DNA from: Emcibacter sp. SYSU 3D8
GTDB lineage: Bacteria > Pseudomonadota > Alphaproteobacteria > SMXS01
NCBI RefSeq assembly: GCF_039655875.1
Contig: NZ_JBBYXK010000001.1
Location: forward strand, 124,001-188,000
DNA: 64,000 nt
Reading direction: 5' to 3'
The position numbers were made by a program, and so were the translations under genes. The notes under the pieces are model-generated. The model did no database searches and was not told the DNA's origin. It saw only the letters and a list, made by a program, of their open reading frames with translations. Below, one piece after another: positions 7,789-15,952 of this stretch. How positions within the stretch are numbered: the first letter of the stretch is position 1; every line of letters starts with the position of its first letter.

Positions 7789-9588
7789 ATGGCGGACACC
7801 GACACCGATCAGCCTCCGATCCTCGGTGTCCGGAATTCCCTGACCGGCCAGTCCTGGCACATGGCCGAGGCCGACGAGCGTCTGGTCCAGGCCTGCGCCC
7901 AGCGCCATTCGATTCCCGATGTCGTTGCGCGCGTGCTGCTGGCGCGCGGTGTGGCTGTCGATGACGCCCCCGCTTTCCTCAATCCCACCATCCGCGCGCT
8001 GCTGCCATCATTGCCGGCGCTGCGCGACCTCGATGTGGCGATCGCGCGTCTTGTCCGCGCCATCACCGCCGGCGAGAAAATCGCCGTATTCGGCGACTAC
8101 GACGTGGATGGCGCCACCTCGACGGCGCTGATGCTGCGGTTCCTGCGCGCCGTGGGCGGCGAGGCAGCCTATTACATCCCCGACCGGATCCGCGAAGGCT
8201 ATGGCCCCAATGAAGCGGCCATGCGCCTGCTGAAGGAGCAGGGCGCGGCGGTGGTCGTCACCGTCGATTGCGGCACCACCGCGACTGCACCGCTGGCCGC
8301 GGCCCGGCTGATGGGGCTGGATGTCATCGTGGTCGATCACCACCAGGCCGATGCCGCGCTGCCGCCCTGCACGGCCATGGTCAATCCCAACCGGCAGGAC
8401 GAAGACGAAGTCCTGCGCGCCCAGTTCGGCAATCTGGCGGCCGTGGGCGTGGCGTTCCTGCTGGTCGCTGGTGTCAACAGCGCGCTGGATGCCGCCGGCT
8501 GGTTCAGCGGCAGGCAGCGGCCCAATCCGCTCGACTGGCTCGATCTGGTCGCGCTAGGCACGGTGTGCGACGTGGTGCCGCTGAAGGGCCTGAACCGCGC
8601 CTTCGTATCGCAGGGACTGAAGGTGATGCGCAAGCGCGGCAATGCCGGGATCGCCGCACTGGGTGATGTGGGCGGCATGACCGAGCCGCCCGGGACCTAT
8701 CATGCCGGATTCGTGCTCGGTCCGCGGGTGAACGCGGGCGGGCGCGTCGGTCGCGCGGACCTGGGCACCCGGTTGCTCAATACGGAAGATCCGATTGAGG
8801 CCGGCCGGATCGCGGCCGAACTGAATGGCTTCAACGAAGAGCGCAAGGCCATCGAGCAGGCGGTTCAGGCCGACGCCATCGCCTGCGTTGGCAGCGATTG
8901 CGCGGATTCCATCGTCGTGGTGGCGTCGCACGGCTGGCATCCCGGCGTGATCGGTATCGTTGCGGGCCGATTGAAGGACAAGTATCGCCGCCCGACCTTT
9001 GTCATCGCCATCGATGGCGGCATTGGCAAGGGATCGGGGCGCTCGGTCCCCGGCGTCGATCTGGGCGGTGCCGTGCGCGCGGCGGCCCAGGCTGGCCTGC
9101 TGGAAAACGGCGGCGGCCACAGCATGGCGGCCGGCCTGACCGTTCGAGAGGATCGCATTGACGAGCTGAAGGCATTCTTCAACGCGCATCTGGGCGGCCG
9201 CGCCGGCAACGCGGAAGAAGCCCGCGGCTTGCGCGTCGACGCGCTGCTTACGGTCATGGGCGCCACACCCGGCCTCGTGGAAGTTCTGGAACAGGCCGGA
9301 CCCTATGGTTCGGGTCACCGCGAACCGCGCTTCGTGCTGCCGCAGGCCAGGCTGGTGAAGGCAGACGTGGTCGGTGAGAATCACGTGCGCTGCATCCTGT
9401 CGGGCAGGGACGGCGGCCGGCTGAAGGCCATTGCGTTCCGCGCCATGGAAGGCCCGCTGGGTCCGGGCCTGCTGACGGCGGCGGGCAAGGGCGAGGCGCT
9501 GCACATCGCCGGCCACCTGCGCGCCGACCGCTGGATGGGCCGTCTGGAATGCCAGTTGATGATCGATGACGCCGCCCAGATTTTCTGA
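7789..9588 (+). CDS. recJ: single-stranded-DNA-specific exonuclease RecJ
   Basis: RecJ degrades single-stranded DNA 5' to 3' in recombination and mismatch/base-excision repair. The 599-residue protein carries the DHH-phosphoesterase motifs: FGDYDVDGAT at 101-110 (motif I), TVDCG around 158-162, and the DHH triad at 183-185 in VVDHHQAD. The DHHA1 domain has GGGHSMAAG. The C-terminal OB-like domain begins near residue 480. Length is typical. It begins immediately after glpX and is followed by tRNA-Glu 67 bp downstream. Confidence 0.96.
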   Translation: MADTDTDQPPILGVRNSLTGQSWHMAEADERLVQACAQRHSIPDVVARVLLARGVAVDDAPAFLNPTIRALLPSLPALRDLDVAIARLVRAITAGEKIAVFGDYDVDGATSTALMLRFLRAVGGEAAYYIPDRIREGYGPNEAAMRLLKEQGAAVVVTVDCGTTATAPLAAARLMGLDVIVVDHHQADAALPPCTAMVNPNRQDEDEVLRAQFGNLAAVGVAFLLVAGVNSALDAAGWFSGRQRPNPLDWLDLVALGTVCDVVPLKGLNRAFVSQGLKVMRKRGNAGIAALGDVGGMTEPPGTYHAGFVLGPRVNAGGRVGRADLGTRLLNTEDPIEAGRIAAELNGFNEERKAIEQAVQADAIACVGSDCADSIVVVASHGWHPGVIGIVAGRLKDKYRRPTFVIAIDGGIGKGSGRSVPGVDLGGAVRAAAQAGLLENGGGHSMAAGLTVREDRIDELKAFFNAHLGGRAGNAEEARGLRVDALLTVMGATPGLVEVLEQAGPYGSGHREPRFVLPQARLVKADVVGENHVRCILSGRDGGRLKAIAFRAMEGPLGPGLLTAAGKGEALHIAGHLRADRWMGRLECQLMIDDAAQIF

Positions 9589-9612
9589 TGCGAAACCGAG
9601 GCCTAAACCCCC

Positions 9613-9641
9613 TTGACCCGGTAGGGGCCAGTATGTAGAAA
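9613..9641 (+). promoter_or_regulatory. candidate promoter of tRNA-Glu
   Basis: TTGACC (9613-9618) and TAGAAA (9636-9641) are separated by 17 bp, about 14 bp before the mature tRNA 5' end. This sits between the recJ stop and the tRNA. Consensus match only. Confidence 0.4.
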
Positions 9642-9655
9642 CCGGGCTCCGCGAT

Positions 9656-9730
9656 GATCCCTTCGTCTAGCGGTTAGGACGACGCCCTTTCACGGCGTAA
9701 ACACGGGTTCGATTCCCGTAGGGATCACCA
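9656..9730 (+). tRNA. tRNA-Glu (anticodon TTC)
   Basis: A full cloverleaf can be drawn. The acceptor stem is GATCCCT / AGGGATC, the anticodon stem ACGCC/GGCGT encloses loop CTTTCAC with anticodon TTC at 9689-9691, and the T-arm contains GGTTCGATTCC. CCA is encoded at 9728-9730. The 3' half is a common integration site for tyrosine-recombinase elements, and a possible recombinase remnant lies directly behind it. Confidence 0.97.
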
Positions 9731-9975
9731 AACCACCCCCCAGCATCAGACTTTTTAATGCCCTTACTCGTTCGGGGTAGAGCGGGTCGAATATCAGTTC
9801 CGCGCGAAAGCCAAATCCGTGCTTGGCAGGCCGCATCGGCGCCCAATTCACTGTCGTAGTGCTTGAACACCGTCTCCGTGGTGCTGTGGCCGATTGGTTG
9901 GCGGTGTAGGCGGGATAGACGCAGTTCTTTCACGCCGCTGTGCCGTGGCGGATGCCGCGCCTGCGCCGTCCGCAT
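9731..9975 (-). pseudogene. possible remnant of a tyrosine recombinase (integrase) C-terminus
   Basis: On the minus strand a broken frame contains IGHSTTETVFKHYDSE (about 9840-9895), which resembles the GH-S-T-x-Y box that ends phage-type tyrosine recombinases. The frame has no recognisable catalytic arginine region upstream. Neighbouring fragments of the same strand continue in other frames up to about 10166, as expected for a decayed gene. Its position directly 3' of a tRNA and its orientation fit an integrated element that has been lost. The 3' part of the open frame runs antisense through the tRNA and is meaningless. The assignment rests on one short motif and is tentative. Confidence 0.3.
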
Positions 9976-10368
9976 AGCCCGATGAAGCGCCGCCGTTCAC
10001 CGCCGTGCAACGCCAGGGGCGGCTGTCTGACGGGCGGAAGGCCGAACCGGGGATCAAGTAGCACGTGGCTTTCCGTGTCCTCGCCGGCGACGAAATGGCG
10101 TGCTTCCACGACACCAATGGTCGCGTTGACAGTCACTGGCAGAGAGCAGCCCGACCTTGCGAACAAGGGTTCCGATCACTTGAGGTTGCCGGGGTTCTCC
10201 GCGACTATTGGGCCATCGCCATCTTCATGTGGTATAGACGGCCATCGTCGAGTGCACCCGGCTGCGTTGCATGGGGCCGCCCGATTACTGCGGTGCGCCC
10301 GCACCAGGTGTCATCAAGGCACCGCGCTTCGCGGCAGCTTCGAGCCGCGCCCAGAATCCGAGGGACAC
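9976..10368. other. gene-poor stretch between integrase remnant and small basic protein
   Basis: I see no intact gene here. Overlapping frames exist on both strands, but none has a convincing start, ribosome site or recognisable motif. It probably belongs to the same decayed insertion behind tRNA-Glu. Confidence 0.45.
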
Positions 10369-10527
10369 ATGGTTTCCAAGCCCAACTACAATCATCAGCG
10401 CGCCGAGCGGAACCGCTCCAAGGCACAGAAGAAGCTGGAAAAGCAGCAGCGGCGTGAGGGCGATAACGCTTCCACGAACGATACTGATTCGGGCGCACCG
10501 GACACCGAGCAGGAACCGGCGAATTAA
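10369..10527 (+). CDS. small, highly charged hypothetical protein (52 aa)
   Basis: The frame begins with ATG at 10369 preceded by GAGGGACAC, a good ribosome-binding site at suitable distance. The product is about 52 residues. The N-terminal half is rich in lysine, arginine and glutamine (NRSKAQKKLEKQQRREG) and the C-terminal half is acidic and Thr/Asn-rich. The first residues, SKPNYNHQRAERNR, resemble small conserved proteins of unknown function seen in many proteobacteria. No signal peptide or membrane segment is present. It is probably cytoplasmic and disordered or a single helix, perhaps nucleic-acid associated. Function is unknown. It sits just outside the decayed region and ends toward the minus-strand TerC gene. 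Confidence 0.6.
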   Translation: MVSKPNYNHQRAERNRSKAQKKLEKQQRREGDNASTNDTDSGAPDTEQEPAN

Positions 10528-10638
10528 TAGTCAGCTGCAGGTCGTGATGAAGGTGCGGCAGGGGCAATGGATGACGTTGCCCACGGCCGACCGCGTGGTG
10601 CACGAGACGGCCGGTGCCGAATCATGCACGCGGCGGCG

Positions 10639-11298
10639 CTACAGGCTTCCGTTGACGTGCGGCCAGACTTCGACGGCGCCCCGATAGATCATGTCCAGCG
10701 CCACATAGAGGATCACCAGCAGGCCCACATAGGCGATCCAGCGGTGCTTCTGCAGCAGACGGGCGATGAACGACGCGGCCAGGCCCATCAGGGCGATCGA
10801 CAGGATCAGGCCGAATATCAGGACATAAGGGTGTTCCCGCGCGGCGCCAGCGACGGCGAGCACATTGTCGAGCGACATGGATACGTCGGCGATGACGATC
10901 TGCCAGGCGGCCTGGGCAAAGCTTTTGCGCGGCGCGCCCTTGGCGATCGCGCCGTCATGGTTCAGGTCGGAATCGGTCAGCGCCTCGGCGGCGTTTGTCT
11001 CGTCCTGGGTGGAGATCTGCAGCTCGCGCCACATTTTCCACGACACCCATAGCAGCAGCACGCCGCCAGCGAGCAGCAGGCCGATGATCGCCAGCAGCTT
11101 GGTGGTGAGCAGCGCAAAGATGATGCGGAGCACCGTGGCCGCCAGCACGCCGATCAGGATCGCCTTGGCACGCTGTTGCTTGGGCAGGCCGGCAGCAGCC
11201 AGGCCGATGACGATGGCGTTGTCGCCCGCCAGCACCAGGTCGATCATGATGACCTGGAGGAAGGCAGCGAGGACTTCGGGTGAGAACAGGTCGCTCAT
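10639..11298 (-). CDS. TerC-family (YjbE-type) integral membrane protein
   Basis: A 219-residue polytopic inner-membrane protein with about six or seven hydrophobic segments. Characteristic acidic motifs sit within membrane segments: DLVLAGDNAIVIG near residue 20 and DVSMSLDNVLAVAG near residue 135, the hallmark duplicated Asp-Asn pairs of the TerC family. Members have been linked to tellurite resistance, calcium or manganese export and the co-translational metalation of exported enzymes; which applies here cannot be read from sequence. No ter operon genes are adjacent. A hydrophilic loop of about 35 residues lies in the middle. Confidence 0.88.
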   Translation of the reverse strand: MSDLFSPEVLAAFLQVIMIDLVLAGDNAIVIGLAAAGLPKQQRAKAILIGVLAATVLRIIFALLTTKLLAIIGLLLAGGVLLLWVSWKMWRELQISTQDETNAAEALTDSDLNHDGAIAKGAPRKSFAQAAWQIVIADVSMSLDNVLAVAGAAREHPYVLIFGLILSIALMGLAASFIARLLQKHRWIAYVGLLVILYVALDMIYRGAVEVWPHVNGSL

Positions 11299-11635
11299 GG
11301 CCGAGCCTCGGGGAACCTGCTGGAGCGGGGAGCGGCAGAGTGTGAATAGGGCATGCGCGGACCACTGGCTTGATCCAGTCCGACATCACAGCGACACGCT
11401 GCCAGAGGGGCCCGGCCTGGTGACCTGCAAATTAGTCAACGGTATGCGAAGATTCAACCCCGCCCGTGTCAGGACTGTCACGTCGGGCTCAAATTGCCAG
11501 GAATCCGTCGCAGATGAGGCGAACGCGCAGCGAGAACCAGCGGGAAGCGGGCTTCCGGCTATGGGAATGGCGAGTCGAGGGGAGGCGAGGGTGGTGCCTG
11601 CCCGACCGGCAGGCACCTCATCCCTGATGGCGGTA
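11299..11635. other. intergenic stretch between terC-like gene and mscL
   Basis: No supported gene. It holds the upstream region of the minus-strand TerC gene and a hairpin just downstream of mscL (11593-11617). Frames on both strands here lack recognisable content. Confidence 0.5.
11593..11617 (-). terminator. hairpin downstream of mscL
   Basis: A perfect 10-bp stem, GGTGCCTGCC / GGCAGGCACC, with a 5-nt loop lies about 20 bp past the mscL stop. There is no T-tract after it on the minus strand, so it could act in Rho-dependent termination or mRNA stabilisation rather than as a textbook intrinsic terminator. Confidence 0.45.
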
Positions 11636-12061
11636 CTAGGCTTTCTTCGCGAGCAGATCGCGGATTTCGGTCAGCAGCACTTCTTCCTTGCTGGGTGCGG
11701 GCGGCGCGGCGGGGGCTGCTTCTTCCTTGCGGCGCATGCGGTTCATGGCCTTGATCATCAGGAAGATCGCCCATGCGACGATCAGGAAGTTGATGATCGT
11801 GTTGACGAACACGCCCCAGTTTACGGTGGCGGCACCCGCTTCGGTCGCCGCCTGCAAGGTGTCGTATTCGCCGCCGGACAGATTGATGAAGTAGTTCGAG
11901 AAATCGACTCCGCCGGTCAGGTAACCGGCGACGGGCATGATGACGTCCTTAACCAGCGAGGTGACGATGCCGCCGAACGCCGCGCCGATGACGACACCGA
12001 CCGCGAGATCGATCGCATTGCCCTTGACCGCGAATTCGCGAAACTCTTTGACCATACCCAT
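11636..12061 (-). CDS. mscL: large-conductance mechanosensitive channel
   Basis: MscL is a homopentameric inner-membrane channel that opens under membrane tension during osmotic downshock. The 141-residue protein begins [15 protein letters not shown], followed by TM1 ([17 protein letters not shown]), a periplasmic loop, TM2 ([21 protein letters not shown]) and a charged C-terminal helix with the alanine/proline-rich linker [19 protein letters not shown] chose the ATG at 12061, preceded by GGGAGAG about nine bases upstream, over longer in-frame options. Gene stands alone on the minus strand. Confidence 0.95.
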   Translation of the reverse strand: MGMVKEFREFAVKGNAIDLAVGVVIGAAFGGIVTSLVKDVIMPVAGYLTGGVDFSNYFINLSGGEYDTLQAATEAGAATVNWGVFVNTIINFLIVAWAIFLMIKAMNRMRRKEEAAPAAPPAPSKEEVLLTEIRDLLAKKA

Positions 12062-12377
12062 GAAATTGTCTCTCCCAGGATTTCCACAATTCAGTGTTGC
12101 GCAATACTCGGCTAACCGCAATCCGTCATTGGCTGAAGAGGCAGCAACCTATTGTGTGGCGAGGAGGGCTTTGGCGGCGAATCCTCCAACGAGCCTGCGC
12201 TGTAGACCTGATCCTGATGATCCAGATCGTTGGCCGTGATGCGCAAACCATTGCCTTGGACGGTTATTATATGAAGCTGCGGGATTTCGACATGGCGCTC
12301 AACTTCGTCGCCGCGAATGAAGCATGCGCCCCAGAAGGTCGCGGCGCGGTCCAGACGGACCGGCCGCGCGGCCTGCA
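12062..12377. other. intergenic stretch between mscL and the glutathione peroxidase
   Basis: No gene supported. It must contain the mscL promoter on the minus strand. An 89-residue minus frame and a longer plus frame pass through, but neither has a recognisable motif or convincing ribosome-binding site. Confidence 0.5.
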
Positions 12378-12974
12378 TCAATGCTGCGGGAAGCTGGTGG
12401 CCTTGGGCAATGCCTTGGTGAGGGCAGCCTGGAGTTCAGCCGAGTCCGGCGTCACATCGGATTTGAAGGTCCGGACGAAGCGGCCTTCGGAATCGATCAG
12501 AACCTTGTTGAAGTTCCAGCTTGGCACCGCCGTCCGTCCGCCCGCTTCACGCACCCATTTGTAGAACGGATGTGCATTCTTGCCGGTCACCGGATTGCTC
12601 TCGGTCAGCGGGAAGGTGATGCTGTAGTTGGCATCGCAGAACTTCTTGATCTTGGTGTTGTCGTCGTACTCCTGCGCGAAGCTGTCGGACGGCACGCCAA
12701 CCAGCACCAGCCCTTTGTCCTTGTAGGCCTTCCAGACCGCCTCAAGACCCTTGTATTGCGGCGTATAGCCGCAGAACGAGGCGGTATTGACGACCAGCAT
12801 GGCCTTACCCTGATAGGTCTTCAGGGGCATCGGGTCGCCCTCGATGGAGACGAACTCGAAATCGTACGCCGACTGGGCCGTGGCGGCGTTGGCGTCGTTG
12901 ACGGTGAAAGGCACCATCAGCACCCCGATCGCGGCGGTCGCGAGGGCACCCAGGACACGAAGTGGACGGATCAT
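12378..12974 (-). CDS. exported glutathione peroxidase-family protein
   Basis: A 198-residue thioredoxin-fold protein. The peroxidatic cysteine lies in NTASFCGYTPQY, the position of selenocysteine in animal enzymes. The tryptophan/asparagine of the catalytic site is in VPSWNFNKVLID. The N-terminus (MIRPLRVLGALATAAIGVLM...NANA) is a signal peptide, with probable cleavage after the alanine-rich ANA/A stretch, so the enzyme acts in the periplasm. Cys-type bacterial members usually reduce lipid or alkyl peroxides with thioredoxin-like donors. ATG at 12974 has an excellent AAGGAGGA site six bases upstream. It is divergent from the quinone oxidoreductase at 13094. Confidence 0.9.
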   Translation of the reverse strand: MIRPLRVLGALATAAIGVLMVPFTVNDANAATAQSAYDFEFVSIEGDPMPLKTYQGKAMLVVNTASFCGYTPQYKGLEAVWKAYKDKGLVLVGVPSDSFAQEYDDNTKIKKFCDANYSITFPLTESNPVTGKNAHPFYKWVREAGGRTAVPSWNFNKVLIDSEGRFVRTFKSDVTPDSAELQAALTKALPKATSFPQH

Positions 12975-13093
12975 GCAGTTTCCTCCTTGCGCAAGCCCGG
13001 AGCTTAGCCGCTTTTCCACAGGAATTGCATGATTTCGTCTGTGCGCCCTTCATGCGGGCATGTAGGGTCTGGGCTCGAAACAGGGGAATTACC

Positions 13094-14104
13094 ATGAGCG
13101 ATACCATTCCGAACACCATGACCGCTGTCGTTTTCGCCGAGACCGGCGCACCCGACGTCCTGCGCCTGGCAAGCGTGCCCACGCCCGAACCGGGCGAAGG
13201 CGAAGTCCTCATCAAGGTCGAGGCGGCCGCGCTGAACTGGGCGGATACGCTGGAGCGCAACGGGTCCTATCCGGGCTGGTCCGACAAGCCGGATGCGATC
13301 ATGGGGCTGGAGGTTGCGGGCACCATCGCCAAGGTGGGCAGCGGCGCCAATCGGTTCAATGTTGGCGACCCGGTCTGCGCGTTGCTGGCCGGCGGCGGTT
13401 ACGCCCAATATGCGGTCGCACCCTCGCCGCAGGTGCTGCCCTTGCCGCGCGGCTTCAGCATGGCCGAAGGGGCCGCGGTGCCCGAGGCGTTCTGCACGGT
13501 CTGGACCAACATGATCGAACGCGGCCACCTGCGTCCCAGCGACACGGTGCTGATCCATGGCGGCGCGTCGGGCATCGGCACAACGGCGATCCTGGTGGCC
13601 AAGGGTCTGGGCTCGAAAGTCATCGTCACCGCCGGCAGCGACGAGAAATGCGCCAAGTGCGAAGCCATCGGGGCCGACAAGGCGATCAACTACAAGACCC
13701 ACGACTTTTCCGACGAGGTGATGGCCTTCACCAACGGCGAGGGGGTCGATGTCGTCCTGGATATTATTGGCGGAGACTATATCCAGAAGAGCCTGGATCT
13801 GCTGAAGCAGGATGGCCGGCTGGTAAGTGTCGGCATGCTGGGCAGCAACGATGTGAACCTGAAGCTCTCGACCATCCTGATGAAGCGCCTGACCATCGCC
13901 GGTTCGACCTTGCGCACCCGCACGGTGGCCGAGAAGGGCGCGCTGATGGCCGAGTTGAAGCGCTGCATCTGGCCGATGTTCGACTATGGCGGGGTGCGTC
14001 CCGTGGTCGATTCCGTGTTTCCCGCGGAAAAGGCCAACGAGGCACATGCGCGGATGGAAGAGAAGCTGCACACCGGCAAGATCATCATCACCTTCACGCA
14101 CTAG
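13094..14104 (+). CDS. zinc-independent NAD(P)H:quinone oxidoreductase (MDR family, PIG3/QOR-like)
   Basis: A 336-residue medium-chain dehydrogenase/reductase. The N-terminal GroES-like domain has EAAALNWADTLERNG and GLEVAGTIAKVGSG, and the nucleotide-binding domain has IHGGASGIGTTAI. It lacks the catalytic and structural zinc cysteines of alcohol dehydrogenases, placing it in the quinone oxidoreductase branch. The end of the sequence (ANEAHARMEEKLHTGKIII) is typical of the PIG3-type TIGR02824 group. It reduces quinones or enone aldehydes with NADPH. ATG at 13094 follows CAGGGGAATT. A hydrolase gene follows in the same direction after 75 bp. Confidence 0.9.
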   Translation: MSDTIPNTMTAVVFAETGAPDVLRLASVPTPEPGEGEVLIKVEAAALNWADTLERNGSYPGWSDKPDAIMGLEVAGTIAKVGSGANRFNVGDPVCALLAGGGYAQYAVAPSPQVLPLPRGFSMAEGAAVPEAFCTVWTNMIERGHLRPSDTVLIHGGASGIGTTAILVAKGLGSKVIVTAGSDEKCAKCEAIGADKAINYKTHDFSDEVMAFTNGEGVDVVLDIIGGDYIQKSLDLLKQDGRLVSVGMLGSNDVNLKLSTILMKRLTIAGSTLRTRTVAEKGALMAELKRCIWPMFDYGGVRPVVDSVFPAEKANEAHARMEEKLHTGKIIITFTH

Positions 14105-14179
14105 ATACCGTTCGGTAACAAGATGTTGCGCGTGGTTCGCGGAAAGTCTTAGGCTTGCTGTCCAGACAAGGAGGAAGCC

Positions 14180-15145
14180 ATGGATTTTCCCGCAGCGCGC
14201 CTGATCGAGACCAACGGCGTCCAGCTGGCCGTGCACGAGGCAGGACCGAAGGACGGCGTGCCGATTGTGCTGTGCCATGGCTTTCCGGAGCTGGCGTGGT
14301 CCTGGCGGCACCAGATCCCGGTGCTTGCGGCGGCCGGGTACCATGTCATCGCGCCAGACCAGCGCGGCTACGGCGAGAGCAGCAAGCCTGCGGATGTCGT
14401 TGAGTACGACATTCATCACCTCACCGGCGACCTGACCGGCCTGCTCGACCATTTCGGCATCGAGAAGGCAATTTTCTGCGGACACGACTGGGGCGGGCTT
14501 GTGGTTTGGCAGGTACCGCTGCTTCATCCGAGCCGCGTGGCCGGAATCATCGGCGTCGGCGTGCCATTTCTGCCGCGTGGCCCGGTCGATCCCATCGACA
14601 TGTTCCGCAAGGCATTCGGCGACCGGATGTACATCGTCAACTTCCAGGATTCGCACGAGGCCGACGAGGTTTTCGATTCCGATCCCTACCGGGTGTTCGA
14701 CGTGCTGATGCGCAAGAATCCCATCTCTCTCGATGACTTCAAGAAGCTCTCGAATGCCGACCGCGTTCCGGATCTGGTCGCCCGGGTGAAGCAGGGGCCG
14801 TGGGACACGGCGCGCATTGTCGGCGAGGACGAGTTGCGCGTCTTTGCCGATACCTTCAAGCGCAGCGGCTTCACCGGACCGATCAACTGGTACCGCAACT
14901 GGAGCCGGAACTGGGCGACGACGGCGCATTGCCCACAGCAGATCGACGTGCCGGCGCTGTTCGTACGGGCAGGCAACGATCTGGCGACGGCAAGCATTCC
15001 CGATCTGGACAAGGGCATGGCGGCTTGCGTCGCTGATCTGGAATGCCGCGAGATCAAGGACAGCGGGCATTGGACACAACAGGAATATCCGGACGAACTG
15101 AACGGGATTCTGCTCGATTGGCTGAGAAGGCGGTTTCCCGCCTAG
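14180..15145 (+). CDS. alpha/beta hydrolase, epoxide hydrolase-like
   Basis: A 321-residue alpha/beta-hydrolase. The HGFP oxyanion motif is at residues 33-36, the nucleophile elbow GHDWGG has Asp103 (an aspartate, as in epoxide hydrolases and dehalogenases, not serine), and the C-terminal histidine is in DSGHWTQQEYPDE. A cap tyrosine is plausible in INWYRNW. The combination points to epoxide hydrolysis to diols; substrate unknown. ATG at 14180 is preceded by AAGGAGG. The TAG stop shares the CTAG tetranucleotide with the opposite-strand stop of the DUF502 gene. Confidence 0.88.
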   Translation: MDFPAARLIETNGVQLAVHEAGPKDGVPIVLCHGFPELAWSWRHQIPVLAAAGYHVIAPDQRGYGESSKPADVVEYDIHHLTGDLTGLLDHFGIEKAIFCGHDWGGLVVWQVPLLHPSRVAGIIGVGVPFLPRGPVDPIDMFRKAFGDRMYIVNFQDSHEADEVFDSDPYRVFDVLMRKNPISLDDFKKLSNADRVPDLVARVKQGPWDTARIVGEDELRVFADTFKRSGFTGPINWYRNWSRNWATTAHCPQQIDVPALFVRAGNDLATASIPDLDKGMAACVADLECREIKDSGHWTQQEYPDELNGILLDWLRRRFPA

Positions 15146-15852
15146 GGTTCTTTGGTCTCGCCGAGTGCTTCCGCCAGCGAGATGGGCGACCCGCTGCTAT
15201 GGCGGAAATTGATGGTCTCGCGTGAGACAGCGCCGCCGGAAATGATGAAGGTCATGGCCTCGTCGAGGGTCCAGTCGGTGGAGGTGACCCGGTCGAGCGG
15301 CACCAGTTCCAGATAGCCTGACGTCGGCACGGGCGTTGTCGGCACATAGACGGCCGCGATCTTCTCGCCCGTATCCACGTCGGTGAGCGTTCTTGTGACG
15401 ATCCCGACCACTTTCATGTCCTTGTGGGGGAACGAGATGAGCACCACGCGCTGCACGCCGTCGGGTTTTTGCTGCATCGCGGCCAGCAGCTTCTTGCTGG
15501 CGCCATAGATTTTTTCGACCAGCGGAATCCACTGCATGATCCTGTCGAACAACACCAGCAGCCGCGCACCGATGAACTGGCTGGTGGCCCAGCCGATCAG
15601 CATGATGGCAGCCAGGGTCAATACCAGCGCCAGCGCGGTCTGCATGGCGTCACCGGCGAACCAGCCGGCCATGGGGCCAAGATATTCGGTCACCTTGCGC
15701 GCGGCCGGGCGCCCAAGGGCCGAGAGCCGATCCAGGATGAAGGTGAAGATCACCCATGTAATCCAGACCGGGATCAGCGTCAGCACGCCAGTCAGGAACC
15801 AGCCCTGGGCGCGGGTGCCTATCGATTTGAACGGATTGCGAATCTTGGCCAT
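15142..15852 (-). CDS. DUF502 family membrane protein
   Basis: A 236-residue protein with two N-terminal transmembrane segments (GWFLTGVLTLIPVWITWVIF and ALALVLTLAAIMLIGWATSQF) and a C-terminal soluble beta-rich part. The family motif region IPLVEKIYGASKKLL, then VVLISFPHKDMKVVGIVT and VYVPTTPVPTSGYLELVP, is typical of DUF502, a widely conserved but uncharacterised inner-membrane family (related to plant COV proteins). It is convergent with the epoxide hydrolase gene and ends with an acidic tail. Start at 15852. Confidence 0.9.
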   Translation of the reverse strand: MAKIRNPFKSIGTRAQGWFLTGVLTLIPVWITWVIFTFILDRLSALGRPAARKVTEYLGPMAGWFAGDAMQTALALVLTLAAIMLIGWATSQFIGARLLVLFDRIMQWIPLVEKIYGASKKLLAAMQQKPDGVQRVVLISFPHKDMKVVGIVTRTLTDVDTGEKIAAVYVPTTPVPTSGYLELVPLDRVTSTDWTLDEAMTFIISGGAVSRETINFRHSSGSPISLAEALGETKEP

Positions 15853-15952
15853 GGCCGGTGTTTCCCGAGGTCGGTCGCAGACCTATATAGCGCCAGTGGG
15901 CCGTTAAATCGACGGATTGCGGGTGGGGCAGTTTCATGGCGGGAGTGGTTTG

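Noticed and set aside
5424-7805. A 793-codon open frame on the minus strand opposite hom and glpX
   Set aside because: It spans two well-identified genes on the other strand and has arginine/glycine/histidine-rich, domain-free content.
9667-9730. Minus-strand coding through tRNA-Glu (GDPYGNRTRV...)
   Set aside because: This peptide is the usual antisense translation of a tRNA-Glu gene and not a protein segment.
9731-10368. Attachment-site duplication of the tRNA-Glu 3' end
   Set aside because: I looked for a second copy of the tRNA 3' end (GGTTCGATTCCCGTAGGGAT) in this region and did not see one, so no att pair is claimed.
15142-15145. CTAG shared by convergent stop codons here and at 48045-48048
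   Set aside because: It is a curiosity of two convergent TAG stops sharing the palindromic tetranucleotide; two cases are not enough to suggest function.
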